Positions 1-10,698 of a stretch of 64,000 nt of DNA are shown in pieces (within the stretch, counting starts at the first letter, position 1; each line of letters begins with the position of its first letter). The notes beneath the pieces are model-generated. The model had not been told where the DNA came from. It ran no database searches and saw only the letters and a program-made list of their open reading frames with translations. The DNA lies in contig NC_087069.1 of NCBI RefSeq assembly GCF_963678635.1, positions 14,666,660 to 14,730,659 on the forward strand, given 5' to 3'. A program made the translations under genes and the position numbers. Source of the stretch: Symsagittifera roscoffensis. Taxonomy: Eukaryota; Xenacoelomorpha; Acoela; Convolutidae.

Positions 1-326
1 GTTGGGTAAACCATTCCGAGGAGGTCCTCAAAATCTGAGCGCTAATTTTTAAGGACATGCTTAGCACCCCCGGTAATCTTTGACAGGTTTTGGGATACTA
101 ATTTCACGGTCTTTCGAGAATAAGGAGCCAAACTTAAAGATATTCGGCGGCCTATGGATAATCTACCCCCAATTTAGGCCACGGTAAGGATCCCCAGCGG
201 ATTGGTATACTATTTACGATCAAGCGAATTTATGGCCTCTGTTTTTTCCTCATGATGATGCTTTGCTCAAAAAAGTTTTTCCCTGTTAGTCCCAAAGGTA
301 AGTAAATCTAGATTGTTTGTACTTAC

Positions 327-832
327 ATTGCAGCACCTGACCGACCATCGTCTGTCCTCTTTCCAACTGTCATAATAACTCTGGAAACCTGTAATGATCT
401 GACCGTCAGGACAGATGTAGTCTACAGGCCTATCAAAATTATTCAAATATCCAGACCATTCGCAATCGTTCGCGTTATTGCTGCTTGCCAAACCTGCTCG
501 GACTTTTTTTGTCATACGGCCAAAACTCAAAATACTTTCCTCAAAAAACATTTAAAAGAAAAGGAATTGAAAGATCATGATATGACTTCAATAATAAAGA
601 GTTTATGGCCGTTTAACAAAAATTACGCTCCTTTTCGGCAGTCAATTTGCCAGTCCCTGTCTTGTCCTGTGTTGTCAATTAATAATCCAGATCTTGTCTT
701 GCGGTTTAAAAACGTACTATAAATGCGGCCAATATGGTCTCCATCATTACACTGAAGTTTTTGTTCAAATTTTTTCATTTTAGTTCTTTCTATATACACG
801 AAAGTTATAATGATAAGGATGAGAAATTGCAT
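327..832 (-). CDS. Secreted dermatopontin-like protein, two exons, 3' partial
   Basis: I read this as a secreted extracellular-matrix-type protein of the dermatopontin (DERM) family. Exon 1 (832 to 627) starts at an ATG with a hydrophobic signal peptide (MQFLILIIITFVY) and carries a half module ending GQDRDWQIDC. It can end at a GTAATT donor (626-621); otherwise a TAA follows at once. Exon 2 (from somewhere near 490-551 down to 327) carries CEWSGYLNNFDRPVDYICP and then YYDSWKEDRRWSVRCC, the family pattern of W-x-x-Y-x-N, CP-x-G-x-I, an S/Y-rich turn, EDRRW and a closing Cys. It stops at a clean GTAAGT donor (326-321), so a third exon should lie at or beyond the left edge. The acceptor of exon 2 is not clear, because no TTTCAG precedes it. 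Family membership is inferred from motif spacing. It could be a pseudogene if exon 1 really ends at the TAA. Confidence 0.6.
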
Positions 833-835
833 TAT

Positions 836-856
836 CTGTCACTGAAAACAAATAAA
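836..856 (-). promoter_or_regulatory. Probable spliced-leader trans-splice acceptor
   Basis: On the minus strand a perfect nematode acceptor (TTTGTTTTCAG) ends at 842, nine bases before the ATG at 832 that opens the signal peptide of the dermatopontin-like gene. An acceptor this close to a start codon, with no coding exon visible upstream, is the usual SL1 trans-splicing arrangement in Caenorhabditis. A cis-spliced non-coding 5' exon is the alternative. Confidence 0.5.
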
Positions 857-859
857 TTT

Positions 860-1930
860 TTCCATTTCCGTTATATGCAAGTTTGTTTATTTTTTTTTCA
901 GCTGTTGTTTTGATCGGAATGAGCGAAATGGTCCGCTCATTTCGCTTGAAATTAGCCGTAAAAATGTGCGCGCCAATTCTATTTTTGAAATGTTTCCACA
1001 GAGAAATTTCCAATCCTTAAGCATTAACAAATTGCCTCAATTCTCATTTACCATTGTCCGTTTTCTGACTAGACATTATGAATTCAGCTCCTCAACTAAA
1101 CCTCAACTAAACAAGGATAGCCGGTTACTCTGCACGTAGCACAGAATGTTCCGACCATAGTTTTAAAGAAATACAACAGTTTTTTTAAATGATTGTCGTT
1201 TTTTTTGGCATGGTGTGAGTTTTTCCAAATTATTGTCGTTTTTTCGGCATAGTGTGATATAGAAGATGAGCCAAAAAAAACTGGGAATTAGGTATATTCG
1301 ACAACCATACTAAAAAAGCAAATTGAAAAACAGTTTTAGTAGAAACAAACTTCAAAAAAAAGTTTTTTGAATTTTTGGAAATTTTGATCCCAAAAAGGCG
1401 CTAAAATACTCAAAATAAACAAGCGCCACCCAAGTAAAAATAAAATATTAGGTTTTAGTTTAAGCATTTGGAAGCTTTTAGGCAATTAAAGTAGACTGCT
1501 CGCTCGCTTTTTTTCCTCGAATTAAGACGAAAAATCAAAAACTTTAAACCGGTTTTTCTTGACACTGGGAAAACTTTTTCGAATTGTCTTAAAGTGATTC
1601 GAATCACGACTGTAAGTGCTTCAATATAAAATAGCACTCAATTCAGTCCGATCATTATTTGTGGTACCCGTACTTGTGAGGAAAACAAAAAGAAACAGAC
1701 GCGAAAACAAATTTCCTCCCCATTTTTAATGGTCGAACAACAAATTTGAGATATAACGGGAGGCGTATATAATTTCACTTGAGAAAAATGAAACTTGTTA
1801 TTTTGACTGAAAATAATGAAATATTTCGAGGCATAACATGAACCAGTTTTATTCTCCTGAATAGAAAAAAAAAACGGGCCATAAGTTACGGTTTTGAGCC
1901 CTTTTGATAAAAGTTACGGTTTTGAGCCCT
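860..1930. other. Intergenic, AT-rich, small local repeats
   Basis: No gene is supported here. Small structures seen: an imperfect hairpin (GAGCGAAATG at 921 against CATTTCGCTT at 938), a doubled segment at about 1185-1260 (ATTGTCGTTTTTT followed by GGCATGGTGTGA or GGCATAGTGTGA), and a doubled AAGTTACGGTTTTGAGCCC at about 1882-1932. Confidence 0.5.
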
Positions 1931-2135
1931 TTTGTTGAGAGGACCGGCACTGGAACTTCACAGTTGCATCGTTAAAAATTCATTGATGATAATGATGATT
2001 TTTTTTATTTATGTATGATTTTTTTATTTAGCTGAATATTGAGACATTTTTATAAAACTTTCTGTGTCTGACGTAGAAAAATGTCTTTTTAGGCCTTTAA
2101 AAAGGAAGCGATATAAATTAGATAAAATGGAGATT
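1931..2135 (+). repeat. Flank repeat, copy 1 (parts A and B contiguous)
   Basis: Part A (about 1931-1975, core GGCACTGGAACTTCACAGTT) recurs in the same orientation at 17004-17050. Part B (about 1977-2135, core TTCTGTGTCTG and ATAAATTAGA) recurs at 18768-18915. The two parts touch here but are 1.7 kb apart on the far side of the Polinton. It is a dispersed or duplicated host repeat and I do not recognise the family. Confidence 0.6.
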
Positions 2136-2340
2136 AAAAAATCTGGCGTCAAAAAGTGTGAAAATTTGTGGAAAAATTTGAAAATGGCTTTTGTGCAGTT
2201 TGTAACGGAAAACGGTCTGTGTTTTATATGATGGGCAGAAAAAATGCTCAAAACAGCACTGAGAAAGTACTGAGTCAGTACGGTTACAGTTCTGCTATTT
2301 CAATCTCTGTTTTTTTCTCTGAATTAGAGTATATGTAAGT

Positions 2341-2860
2341 AGTAGATGTTGGAGGTGATCAAGGGGGGAGGGGTGCATGGTAGACCCCATGTATTAAAAA
2401 ACGTTATAGATTTCCGGTCTACCATGCTATGTACTAAGATTGGGTATAGAGTTTACAATGTATTAAGATAGGGAATACCGATGGTACGGTTTTATGGTTT
2501 GAGTGATGGTAAGAAAATGGTAAGAAAAACGGGTTTTTGAGTGGAAATGTCTAGTTTTTTTGCAAAAATTTTGGCGCGTATTATCTAATTTGTAAATAGC
2601 AAAGATTAATTACGTGTAGATTGTGTAATTAAGAACTTTTAATTTAATGGTGCCTGGTAAGTCAATGGTAAGAGTTTTTGAGAAAAAATAAAGATTTTTT
2701 CCAAAAAATTTTTCGAAAAAACTTCAAAACGCGATAAGTTTTGCTATAATTTGACCGATTACCTAATTTATTAGATGATCTTACTTTTTGAAAAATCTTC
2801 TTGAAAGAATGCTGAAATCTACTGAAACTTCCAAAAAGAGCTAAAATTTCTTGAAAAAAA
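2341..2860 (+). repeat. Polinton left terminal inverted repeat
   Basis: This matches the reverse complement of 16335-16851. The outer 380 bases align easily, for example ATTTCCGGTCTACCATGC, GGGTATAGAGTTTACAA, ACGGGTTTTTGAGTGGAAAT and TAATTTGTAAATAGCAAAG. The inner part is weaker, with indels, and fades near GAAATCTACTGAAACTTC. The divergence between the arms suggests an old insertion without recent conversion. Confidence 0.88.
2375..2427. repeat. 12 bp inverted repeat inside the Polinton end
   Basis: GCATGGTAGACC (2375-2386) and GGTCTACCATGC (2416-2427) are perfect inverted copies with a 29 bp spacer. The same pair is present at the right end (16760-16771 and 16801-16812). Conservation in both diverged arms suggests a protein-binding or structural role at the terminus. 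Confidence 0.7.
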
Positions 2861-3430
2861 CTTAAAAACTTATTGATAAAATTGCAAAAACATGAGTTTT
2901 TCCAAGATTTTCACTCAAAATTTTAAAATATGACACAATTTACCCTAATGTGAGCTCGGAAGGAGGTTATATAAAGTTCTGAATATCAAAGAGAAACCTC
3001 ATAATGGCTTCAAATCTACTGAAACTTCAAAAAAGTCAAGGATTTTGGGGAAAAAATGCAAAAAATTCAAGTTCTTGGAAAAAATTGCAAACATTTTAAA
3101 TTTTTGAAAAAAATTTTTGCAAAATCATATAATTTTGGTTAATTTTTTTGTTGCTTCTGACCTAATTGAAACAATATGCGTACGTAGAGAGTTTGAAATT
3201 GAGTTCAAATTGAATTTTAAACGGCATCATGTTGAGACAATGATACAAAAACGTGAAAAAAATTTTCGATTTTTCCAAAATTTTCAAACAAAATATTGAA
3301 ACACGATAAGTTTTAGAACTATTTGAGCTAGAAAGTGGGGTAAATAATGCTCTCAACATTAACAAGAAAGCTCATAACAGCTGAATCAATGTTACAACTT
3401 CCGATTTCTCGGGAAAATAGTGAAATTAAT
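2722..3430 (+). repeat. Degenerate subterminal repeats, about 190-370 bp spacing
   Basis: Related phrases recur near 2725, 2925 and 3290: an ACGCGATAAGTTTT or ACACGATAAGTTTTAGAAC start, then TGAGCT-type text, then CTCATAA or GCTGAA and ACTGAAACTTC or TTACAACTTCC. The copies are badly eroded. Small ORFs here overlap on both strands and look spurious. Confidence 0.4.
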
Positions 3431-5620
3431 CGTAATTTTTGAGAAAGTTTAGTAAAAATTAATCGAATCTGTCCAAAAGTTTCCATTTTCAACCTTTTTT
3501 TGGTAATTAACTGATTTTTTATCCAATTCAGGGTGAATTGAAATAGGACTCTCAAATTCAAACGAGCAATATTCTACAAAATTTCTAGATCAACTCAATG
3601 ATTTAACTCCTCCTCAGTTTTTTTCTCAATGATTAACCCAATTTTGTACAAAAAAACAATTTCTGAGAAATGTTTCACGTTAATAAATATGAATTTCAGA
3701 TCAATGATGGAAAATGAACAGTTAATTGCTAAAAATGACTAAAAATGGAATAAATTTTCCTTAAGAGTTTCTTCGATGTTGGTTCAAATTCAAAAAACTC
3801 TTCTTCATAACTGATGATTATCTCTAATGATAATTATCTGATGATAGTTTTCATGATTTTTCGAAGAAACGTTCTATGTTTTAAGATTATTCCTGATTTC
3901 TGCTTAATGCCTGTTTTCGCTATTGAACACACTTCGCAAAAAAATTTAGTCAGAACTTGAGAATTTAGGAGGAATATAGTATCAATTGAACAAACAACTT
4001 GCTCGCATAGATGAAAATTAGAACTGATACTGTCTGATTCTTTTTGATAAAATTATAAATGTCTTCCTCAAGGTTTCCTTGTTCAGTTGCTTCAGTAAAC
4101 TATTTAAGCAAAAATAAAACTTTTGGGATCAATTATTATCACTTTTCTTGCAAAATTGTTTTTAACAAACGTTTTTTATTCTTCATTTATAACGGAAATT
4201 TTCTCAAAAAAACCCAAATGAGAAAAAATTGGTGCTAGTTAAAGCATTCAAAAACATGTAAAAAATGAGAACATATAGTTGTATTTTTACGATTTAAGAA
4301 CAAATTAGGAGCAGCTCTATTAGCTATAATCTGAAAATCTCCGGAAATACGCAAAGGAACCTAGTTCCTAACATCTAAAATATCTAAAAACTTCTATAGG
4401 AGCGCGTCTCAAAAAATTGATTTAGCAAAGCAAATGAATTTGCAAACTGGAACAATTCTGTATTTTTCCAATTTTTATTAAGAAAAAAACTCTAAATAGT
4501 AAAAATGTAGTAATGTATTGTATATTGTGTTGTTTATTGAATGTAGTTTTAAGGAATTTTAGATCATGAAAGCAAGTTTATGATTTATGTTCCATGTATC
4601 TACTTCCAAAAGATGTTGAATTGGGTTTACTTTACAAAAATTATCCTCAAAACATCTGATTTTTCATATAAATTTACCTATTTTATCAAATGAATTACAC
4701 ATAAGTACAAATCTTCGACACATTTTATGTCGGATTTTTTTTTCTCAAATTATCACAAAACTCCTAAGGAAATAAACTGAATTTCTATCTCAAATCAGCA
4801 TTTTCTCAGTTTCTGCTTCATCTGCTATCTGAACAAAACTTTACTGAAAACTGAGCTTTAGATGGAAAAATGTATCGTTTCAACGAACGTTCAATAATTC
4901 GAAGCTGAATTAATACCATAAATCCTTTGCTAAAAGCCTTTAATTGAGTTTCGCATTCTGATAACTTTATATTGCCGTTTCAAATCTGATTTTCTATAAA
5001 GAAGTAAGTTTTTGGTTGATGACATTATTATCTTGAAATTTTCAAAGGTCAGCACAAACATACAATTTTTCATCTTTTCCAGGTCAGTTATCAATTTTTT
5101 TCACTGAATTCGTCAAAAAAACACTAGAAAACTATAATTCTTATTAAATCGACCCCCTTTTTTTGCTTAATAACGCACTACTCAATGAACACTTTTACAA
5201 CCACTAAATAGGGAAATTTTAATATGGCAACTAGGAAAAAGCTTTCAAATAGTCGATGTCGTGCAGAAATCCAGTTCTTTACAGTTTTTAAACAGTTACT
5301 TAACCACTCATTAGCATATATTATGCACTTTTACTACAAATTTATTGCAACAAACTCTCCGCAAGCTTGCAACCAATGGAGTTTTTACTGTTGATTTAAG
5401 ATTTTTGGATCGATTTCCACGGAAAGTTTCACGACAACTTGAACTCGATTTTTGTTTTCTGTATTGTCATTCAAAACCTTTGATTTAAAAAAATAACAAT
5501 TCAAGAATTGTGATAAAAACATTTTACCAGACTTTTTCAAATTCATCACAATTGTATTTCAGACTCTGTAAAAAATAAAATTTATAGTAATTTTCGTGTT
5601 TTTAAAAAAATGTATCAATC
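3430..5620. other. AT-rich Polinton left arm, no gene seen
   Basis: About 2.2 kb with very high A+T and no ORF of convincing composition. By symmetry with the right arm this is where a leftward polymerase body would lie, but no polymerase motif could be read on the minus strand. Confidence 0.5.
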
Positions 5621-5851
5621 TTACCTTTTCTTGAAGTGTGTTTGGAGACTGCTGAGCACATAATTTAATTTTATGTTGACAATGTTTTTCTTGAAATGAT
5701 TAATGGGTTCCTCGCTGCTATAAGTATAAAATTTACAATTCAAACAATCCAAAACATCACCGGTTCTATGATGTTTTGATGACTCTTTGTGAGTGTATTC
5801 TCTGCCACATTCAAGACATGCAAATCTTTCGTTTCTATTCAGTGACGGAAT
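5621..5851 (-). pseudogene. Inverted zinc-finger fragment of the Polinton polymerase start
   Basis: The minus strand reads LNRNERFACLECGREY, then HRTGDVLDCLNCKFYTYSSEE and HFKK. It lines up with the first 55 residues of the plus-strand polymerase at 11882 (LNRNEKFKCRDCGIMY, then HKCPNCHFCTKSKEE), keeping the paired CxxC and His positions of the Cys-His fingers. The position of that gene's start ATG is ATT here (5849-5851), so the start is lost, and similarity ends before a stop at 5621. It points to the left end just as the polymerase points to the right end, so the element has, or once had, two outward arms. It could instead be a separate short zinc-finger gene of the element. Confidence 0.6.
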
Positions 5852-5972
5852 CTCACGAAAGAACTTGAGAATGAATGAGAGATATAGAATGTCCCGATGT
5901 TTTAGATAAGAAGTGTTCAATAGCCTCAAAAAATGAATAAATGTAAGAAAAAACTGCAAATTTTTCAACCAA

Positions 5973-6260
5973 ATGAAAATGTTTTTTTTTTACATGAAAG
6001 AAATCAGAATGGATGACATTACATTTGGCCAAGTTGAAAAAATCATCCAATCTAACCATGGAATTTCAAAAGTACCAACCAATCAGAATCGAGCATTTCT
6101 TAAGAAGAAATTTTTATCTTTTTTGACATCAACTAGTCAGAGACGAGCATTATTTATTGGGAACTTTTTATCTTTTTTGATATCAACCGAGCATTTTAGA
6201 ATCGAGCATTCCATCACATGTAATATTTGTGTTATTAAGCAATCAGAATGAAGTATTCAC
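5973..6260. promoter_or_regulatory. Possible promoter segment with CCAATCAG and small repeats
   Basis: This lies upstream of the leftward zinc-finger fragment. It holds CCAATCAG at 6079-6086 (more copies near 10.5-10.7 kb), and a doubled block at about 6106-6200 built from TTTTTATCTTTTTTGA, ATCAAC and a GAGCATT tail. The promoter role is inferred from position only. The plus-strand ORF across it is low-complexity and looks incidental. Confidence 0.3.
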
Positions 6261-7400
6261 AGATTTTAAAATATTTTATAGATCAAAACAAAGCAATGTT
6301 TATGAATCTTCCCAATCAAGAATTTTTATTGAAAAATTTTCTAACAAAACTAACATATACATTTGACACCCAAGTGAGATTTTTTGTCTGATTTATACTA
6401 TTTTTCCGATACTCATTTCAAATTTTGAAATTTCTATCAAAGTTTTTTTGATTTGTTCTATTTCTAACCATTGAAAAAAGAAATTATCAAATATACGTTT
6501 TTATCTTTTTTTTTGATATATTGTTGTATAAACAACCGGAAGTCTATTAAATTTGGATAAATGATCAAAAGATATTCTGACAAATCTGGATTTTGTATTT
6601 GTATCAAATTCAAAACAGTAATCGAATTGATGTTCCTCATCTTCAATTTTTGTTTCATAGACTCTTCCGTTGTTTTGTTTTTTACTGATCGACCACTCGA
6701 TCTGAGTTAACTCTTCTAAATAAAAACAGTGTTGATAAATCTGGCAGTACTCTTCTTTTTTGTAATCTCTTCTTCATCTTTTTAACAAAATTTTTGAACT
6801 CTCTGTGTTTCTATACAAGTTAAAACTAATAAAATCTCCATCAACGTCATCTGTGCACCACTCTTGTAGTTATTTTGTAGTAGTTCAATTTTAAAATCTG
6901 ATAATTGTTCAATTCAGACATTGAAAACGCTTTTGATGGAAACTTTTTTCTTACTGAAATTTACAAAGGAACTTAAAAAACTCGAATTGTTTTATCATCT
7001 TAAAGTATTTTGTAATAACATCAAGCATAAAAACTGAAAATTGATGTAGCCAATCAAAAACTAAAATTATGGTGAAAAAAAAATTGAAAACAACCAAAGA
7101 AAAAAAGAAATTAAAAAAACTTGATAAGGTTTTCAACTAAATTATTGTTTGTATGTTTGTTCAAATTAGACCAATTTTCCTTAAGTTTCGATAAAACAGC
7201 TATTAAATAAGTTTTTTTTTGTAATTTCCTACGCAGTTAACTGATAATTGGTTAATATTTTTATGTCAATTTGGAAAAAATTGTATGTTTTGTCTGAACT
7301 TTCCTCAGACCATCATACCTCTAAATATACACTTCAGTGAGAAAAAATAGTTTTGAACCAATAATATTTCAATTACCAAACATAAAATCATCACAAAATT
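6260..7400. other. AT-rich Polinton interior, no supported gene
   Basis: Two minus-strand ORFs of about 61-64 codons (6464-6658 and 6951-7136) are rich in Lys, Asn, Ile and Phe, as expected from A+T bias, and show no motif I recognise. Nothing else is seen. Confidence 0.5.
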
Positions 7401-7805
7401 TTACTGAGGTTTACAATTATCAACAAACAAAAAGTCTCCCAATATTTGGGACAGTTCTTTGAATTCATTCGAAGTATAGTTGACACATGCAACTTGCTTC
7501 AAGTCTGCAGTTTCCTTTGCAGTGAAGAGTCGAATCTGAATGTAGGGTGGCTTGCTCACGTTGTACTTCTTGATTGTGACACACAGCCTCCTCATGTTGT
7601 ATGTTGCTATTTCTTATACTCTATTACAGATGCCGAGCTCCTGATCCATAGTTGATTCTTTACCAGATTTGACTTCATATATAGGTACGAGTCCGAGATT
7701 TTCAGCATCGTGAGTAACAGTTTTCCGTATTGCGGATACTGCTTCTCCTTCTTTTTCACTAAAATAGATTTGTTGGGACTTTTCAAATTGTCCCAATTCA
7801 TTCAA
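7401..7805 (-). pseudogene. Small Polinton gene with PC4-like domain, broken
   Basis: One minus-strand frame runs from about 7805 to 7401 (about 134 codons) with a single in-frame TAA at 7614-7616. Before the stop it reads QFEKSQQIYFSEKEGEA; after it come RRLCVTIKKYNVSKPPYIQI, a charged loop, and NYTSNEFKELSQILGDF. The pattern of basic strand, IR-type strand, loop, then T-x-x-EF-x-x-L helix resembles the single-strand DNA-binding PC4/Sub1 coactivator fold. No in-frame ATG opens it: the ATG at 7801 is in another frame. Start and body are therefore both damaged. The PC4 assignment is a pattern inference. A very short intron removing the stop is possible, but no good splice sites are present. 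Confidence 0.45.
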
Positions 7806-8034
7806 TTTTAATAGTTGAAAGCAGGGTTCAAAGTATTTTTTCCCCTTTTAGGGTTTTTCGAACCAAACAAATCTCCCATTTCGTTTTTTGATTTTTTGAA
7901 AATTCAATCTAGTTGGGACTATCAACCTCCTCGAGTACATTTTGATGAGCAAACTGATCAGATGAGGAGAAATGAGAGAAATGATTCTGAGAATAAATGA
8001 AAATGGAAGTAAGCAGTATGAGTCATCGCGATTT

Positions 8035-8113
8035 CCATATATGGAAGCAGTACCAAATATGGAAGGATTTCTCTATATGGAAACTGCCTAGGCGTTACTT
8101 CTACTATATAAAT
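8035..8113 (+). promoter_or_regulatory. CArG palindrome and TATA box cluster
   Basis: A perfect CArG-type palindrome CCATATATGG (8035-8044) is followed by two more TATGGAA half sites and then a TATA-like TATATAAAT (8105-8113), 32 bases before a start codon at 8145. The order looks like a plus-strand promoter. It has no experimental or comparative support here. Confidence 0.35.
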
Positions 8114-8144
8114 CCACCATTTTCTGCAAAAATCATTTTTCCCA

Positions 8145-8261
8145 ATGGCGGCTGCTATGTGTCAAGCTCTTCCCAGCTTTTACTCAGATTATAATAATAT
8201 ATCGTTGTTTATTTCTGTTTCCAACGCATTTTACGAAAAATACATAGTAATCCGAGACTAA
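8145..8261 (+). CDS. Short ORF behind the TATA box, 38 codons
   Basis: It starts CCCAATGG with a good context and reads MAAAMCQALPSFYSDYNN to a TAA. No family is recognised. A GTAATC at 8247 could be a donor leading to a longer product, but no convincing next exon was found. It is listed only because a TATA-like element sits at the right distance upstream. Confidence 0.2.
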   Translation: MAAAMCQALPSFYSDYNNISLFISVSNAFYEKYIVIRD

Positions 8262-8734
8262 TGCGTGTCTTTCTGTTCCTTGGGAAGTTGCAAATTTCAT
8301 ATATTTTCATTGGAACATCTCTTAGCCAAATTCTTCAGATATTAGACAAATATCACTACATATATCACGAAATTGATCATCTTTTCTGAAAAGGAAACGT
8401 CTGCTGCAAAAAAATTCAAAAGACATTATCTCAATTCTGCTCAGAAGCTTGCTTCCACTCAGACTTTTGGATCAGCTTTTTAGGAAATGATTCGAAAAGT
8501 TCAAAACTGAAAGTATGAGACTGATTTGTTCAAAATAATTGATTGTTTTTTTGATGGTTATGGTTCTGTAAATAGTGAGCGTGTTAATTTTTCTAATAAT
8601 TTTGATTATTTCTTCATGAAAATCTAGTCAAAATTAAATTAATTTCAATTCAAATGCTTTTTAACGAATAAATATGTGTTACTTTTTTTAGATGATGTAA
8701 AAAAATCAATTTATAACAAATATTTGTATTTTAC

Positions 8735-9510
8735 AGAAAGTTTGTTGCAGAACGCAACTTTTTTCATATTTTAAAAAACACATACATTTGCAAAATCTAA
8801 TTTCTTTTTTCTTATTGTTTAGAAATTATCAGTATTGATGACTTCGAGTGCCTTTCCTTATCTTAAAACACTGTTTTTTTGATGTTTTTGATATAGATAC
8901 GTGCAAAAATAGATTTTTTACTGATCAAATTTAAAACAAAGAAATTCATTTAATTTAATTATTAACAGTCCAAGAAAATCTTGCTACACTTTGCTTTAAA
9001 ATGCAAAAACCTTTAATTAGTTTTTTCCTAAATTGCGAGTTTTTCACTGGTTTTTTCAGCAAGTACGCAAAAAATATATAAAACTTGTTGCATGTTGCAA
9101 AAATTGTAAGGAATTTTTAACAAAAATTTTTTGAGAGAATATTTTGCACGATGCAACTTTTTTCATGATTTTTCAAAAAATATACGCAAATTACAAACTT
9201 TTTTTTGTTAAGCAAATGCAAAAAATTCAAAATTTGATTGTAAAAAACTTGTTAAGTTAGTGCTAAAATCTTAATACATTGTTTTTCTGATATTTTTAAT
9301 CAATATGCATGCAAAAATTGAATTTTTTAATGATCAAATCAGAACAAAGAATTCATGATTTAAAATTTTCAACAGTGCAAGAAAAACGTGTTACAATTGT
9401 TTTTAAATGTGAAATTATTTGATGAAATTTTTTTCCATTTGCCAGTTTTTCTTTGATTTTTTCATCAAGGGTACCAAAAAAATAAACATTTTTTCATGGT
9501 GCAAAAAAAA
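8735..9510 (+). repeat. Tandem duplication of about 400 bp inside the Polinton
   Basis: GCAACTTTTTTCAT occurs at 8754 and 9153. It is followed in both copies by CGCAAA or GCAAAATC text, then TTTTTTGATGTTTTT or TTTTTCTGATATTTTT, then ACTGATCAAAT or AATGATCAAATC (8922 and 9331), then AACAGTCCAAGAAAA or AACAGTGCAAGAAAA. The copies are diverged and no coding potential is seen. The flanks 8262-8734 and 9510-9834 are also AT-rich and empty. Confidence 0.55.
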
Positions 9511-9834
9511 TGTAAAGTTTTTAACATGTTTGCAAAAAATGTGATTATTTTTTTATCATGTGTGCAAAAAATGTTGTGAACATTTTTACAAGATTTTGAA
9601 ACTGGTTTAATTATTTGCCATCTTTCTAACAAAATCCTGTAAAAATATTTACCAGTTGCTTTATTAATTTCATTTTTAACATAGTTTTTAACAAAATTTA
9701 AAAAAAACTTTATCTTTGGAATTTTCTTTAACAAACTTTTCTATAATCTTATCTCTTTGTTCCTATCTCCTTAAAATAAAATTACTAGATGCAAAGAACT
9801 GAAATTAAAAAACACAAAACAATAACCAAATTAT

Positions 9835-10317
9835 TTACAAATCAAAGTGCTGTCGAGCAGCTGAAGAATTTTGCAAGTTCTCAATGGAGCGCAAAGCTGG
9901 TCTTGCCTCCATCACTGGTGGTTCGCTGACTGGAGTTCTTGGATCAGAGAACCCCTCATCCTCTTCGATGGTAATTGGGTTGTCCACAGATCTCTCTTCC
10001 CAAGGAAAGAGGAAATCGTCGAATGGTTGAGTCACATATCTAGAGTCAAGAGTTTCGGGGTACTTCATTTCCACATGCTCGGCCACTTCCTCCATCAGTT
10101 GCATTTCTCCAAGTTGGTTCTCTGTAGGGGGTACTTGTATTATATGTTGTTCGTTGAAATCCCTGCGCATCACCTCCACCATGCGCCAGACTTGGATTGG
10201 GATGTCTATTAGTGCCAGAAAAACTCCACAAACTGTTTCTCTCACTTGGATTTGTACTAAATCAGCCGAAAATTCTACCGAGAACATAAGGTTGTTTTTT
10301 TGTACTGAGAAGTTCAT
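9835..10317 (-). CDS. Intact 160-residue Polinton protein, function unknown
   Basis: This is an uninterrupted minus-strand frame from ATG at 10317 to TAA, with much better codon composition than its surroundings. The N-terminal third (MNFSVQKNNLMFSVEFSADL, a beta-rich stretch, then IPIQVWRMVEVMRRDF) has strands followed by a W-containing helix. That loosely resembles the PC4-like layout of the broken gene at 7401-7805, so the two may be paralogues. The C-terminal half is acidic and proline-rich (PFDDFLFPWEERSVDNPITI, EEDEGF), as in an activation or interaction tail. It is the only intact gene-like frame in the element. A DNA-binding accessory role is a guess; no family name is claimed. The region upstream holds repeated CCAATCAG motifs. 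Confidence 0.6.
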   Translation of the reverse strand: MNFSVQKNNLMFSVEFSADLVQIQVRETVCGVFLALIDIPIQVWRMVEVMRRDFNEQHIIQVPPTENQLGEMQLMEEVAEHVEMKYPETLDSRYVTQPFDDFLFPWEERSVDNPITIEEDEGFSDPRTPVSEPPVMEARPALRSIENLQNSSAARQHFDL

Positions 10318-10375
10318 TTTGAGAAATAAGTTGAGTTAACGATACAGAGTAAAAACAAAGTTTACAGTTGAGATT

Positions 10376-10470
10376 GAGGTAGTTGACGGTGGTTAAGTTG
10401 AAATCATTGTATTAGGAGATGAGAGAGGAGGTAGTTGACGGTAATTAATTTGAAAATAAAATGATTCTCA
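10376..10470 (+). repeat. Doubled 52 bp segment upstream of the 160-residue gene
   Basis: GAGGTAGTTGACGGT occurs at 10376-10390 and 10428-10442, each followed by TTAAGTTGAAAT- or TTAATTTGAAAA-type text. It lies 60-150 bases upstream of the ATG at 10317, so it may be a promoter duplication. Confidence 0.5.
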
Positions 10471-10513
10471 GTTAAGAGAGAGGGATACTTTCAACTGGAA
10501 TGTGTGGGTTTAA

Positions 10514-10698
10514 CCAATCAGAATGGATTTTCCTTATTTGGATTGTAGTCGTGTCCAATCAGTGTCCAATCAGGTTTTCTTTTTATGGAATTCTTATAGA
10601 AAACTGGTGTCCAAACGGAAACAAAGCTCCATTTTACACATTGTCGTTTCCAATCATAAAAAAAGTTCATTTTTGTTCAAGTTGTCGTATCCAATCAG
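10514..10698. promoter_or_regulatory. Cluster of CCAATCAG motifs
   Basis: CCAATCAG is at 10514-10521, 10555-10562, 10566-10573 and 10691-10698, with CCAATCAT at 10650-10657; another copy lies at 6079-6086. CCAAT boxes of this form are NF-Y-type sites. They lie 200-380 bases upstream of the minus-strand gene starting at 10317. The remaining sequence to 11515 is AT-rich with no supported gene. Confidence 0.4.

Noticed and set aside
3117-3561. Overlapping ORFs on both strands near 3.1-3.5 kb
   Set aside because: They are K/N/F/I-rich frames in degenerate AT-rich subterminal repeats.
6951-7136. Hydrophobic minus-strand ORF as a membrane protein
   Set aside because: The Phe runs come from A-rich tracts on the plus strand; there is no promoter or homologue pattern.
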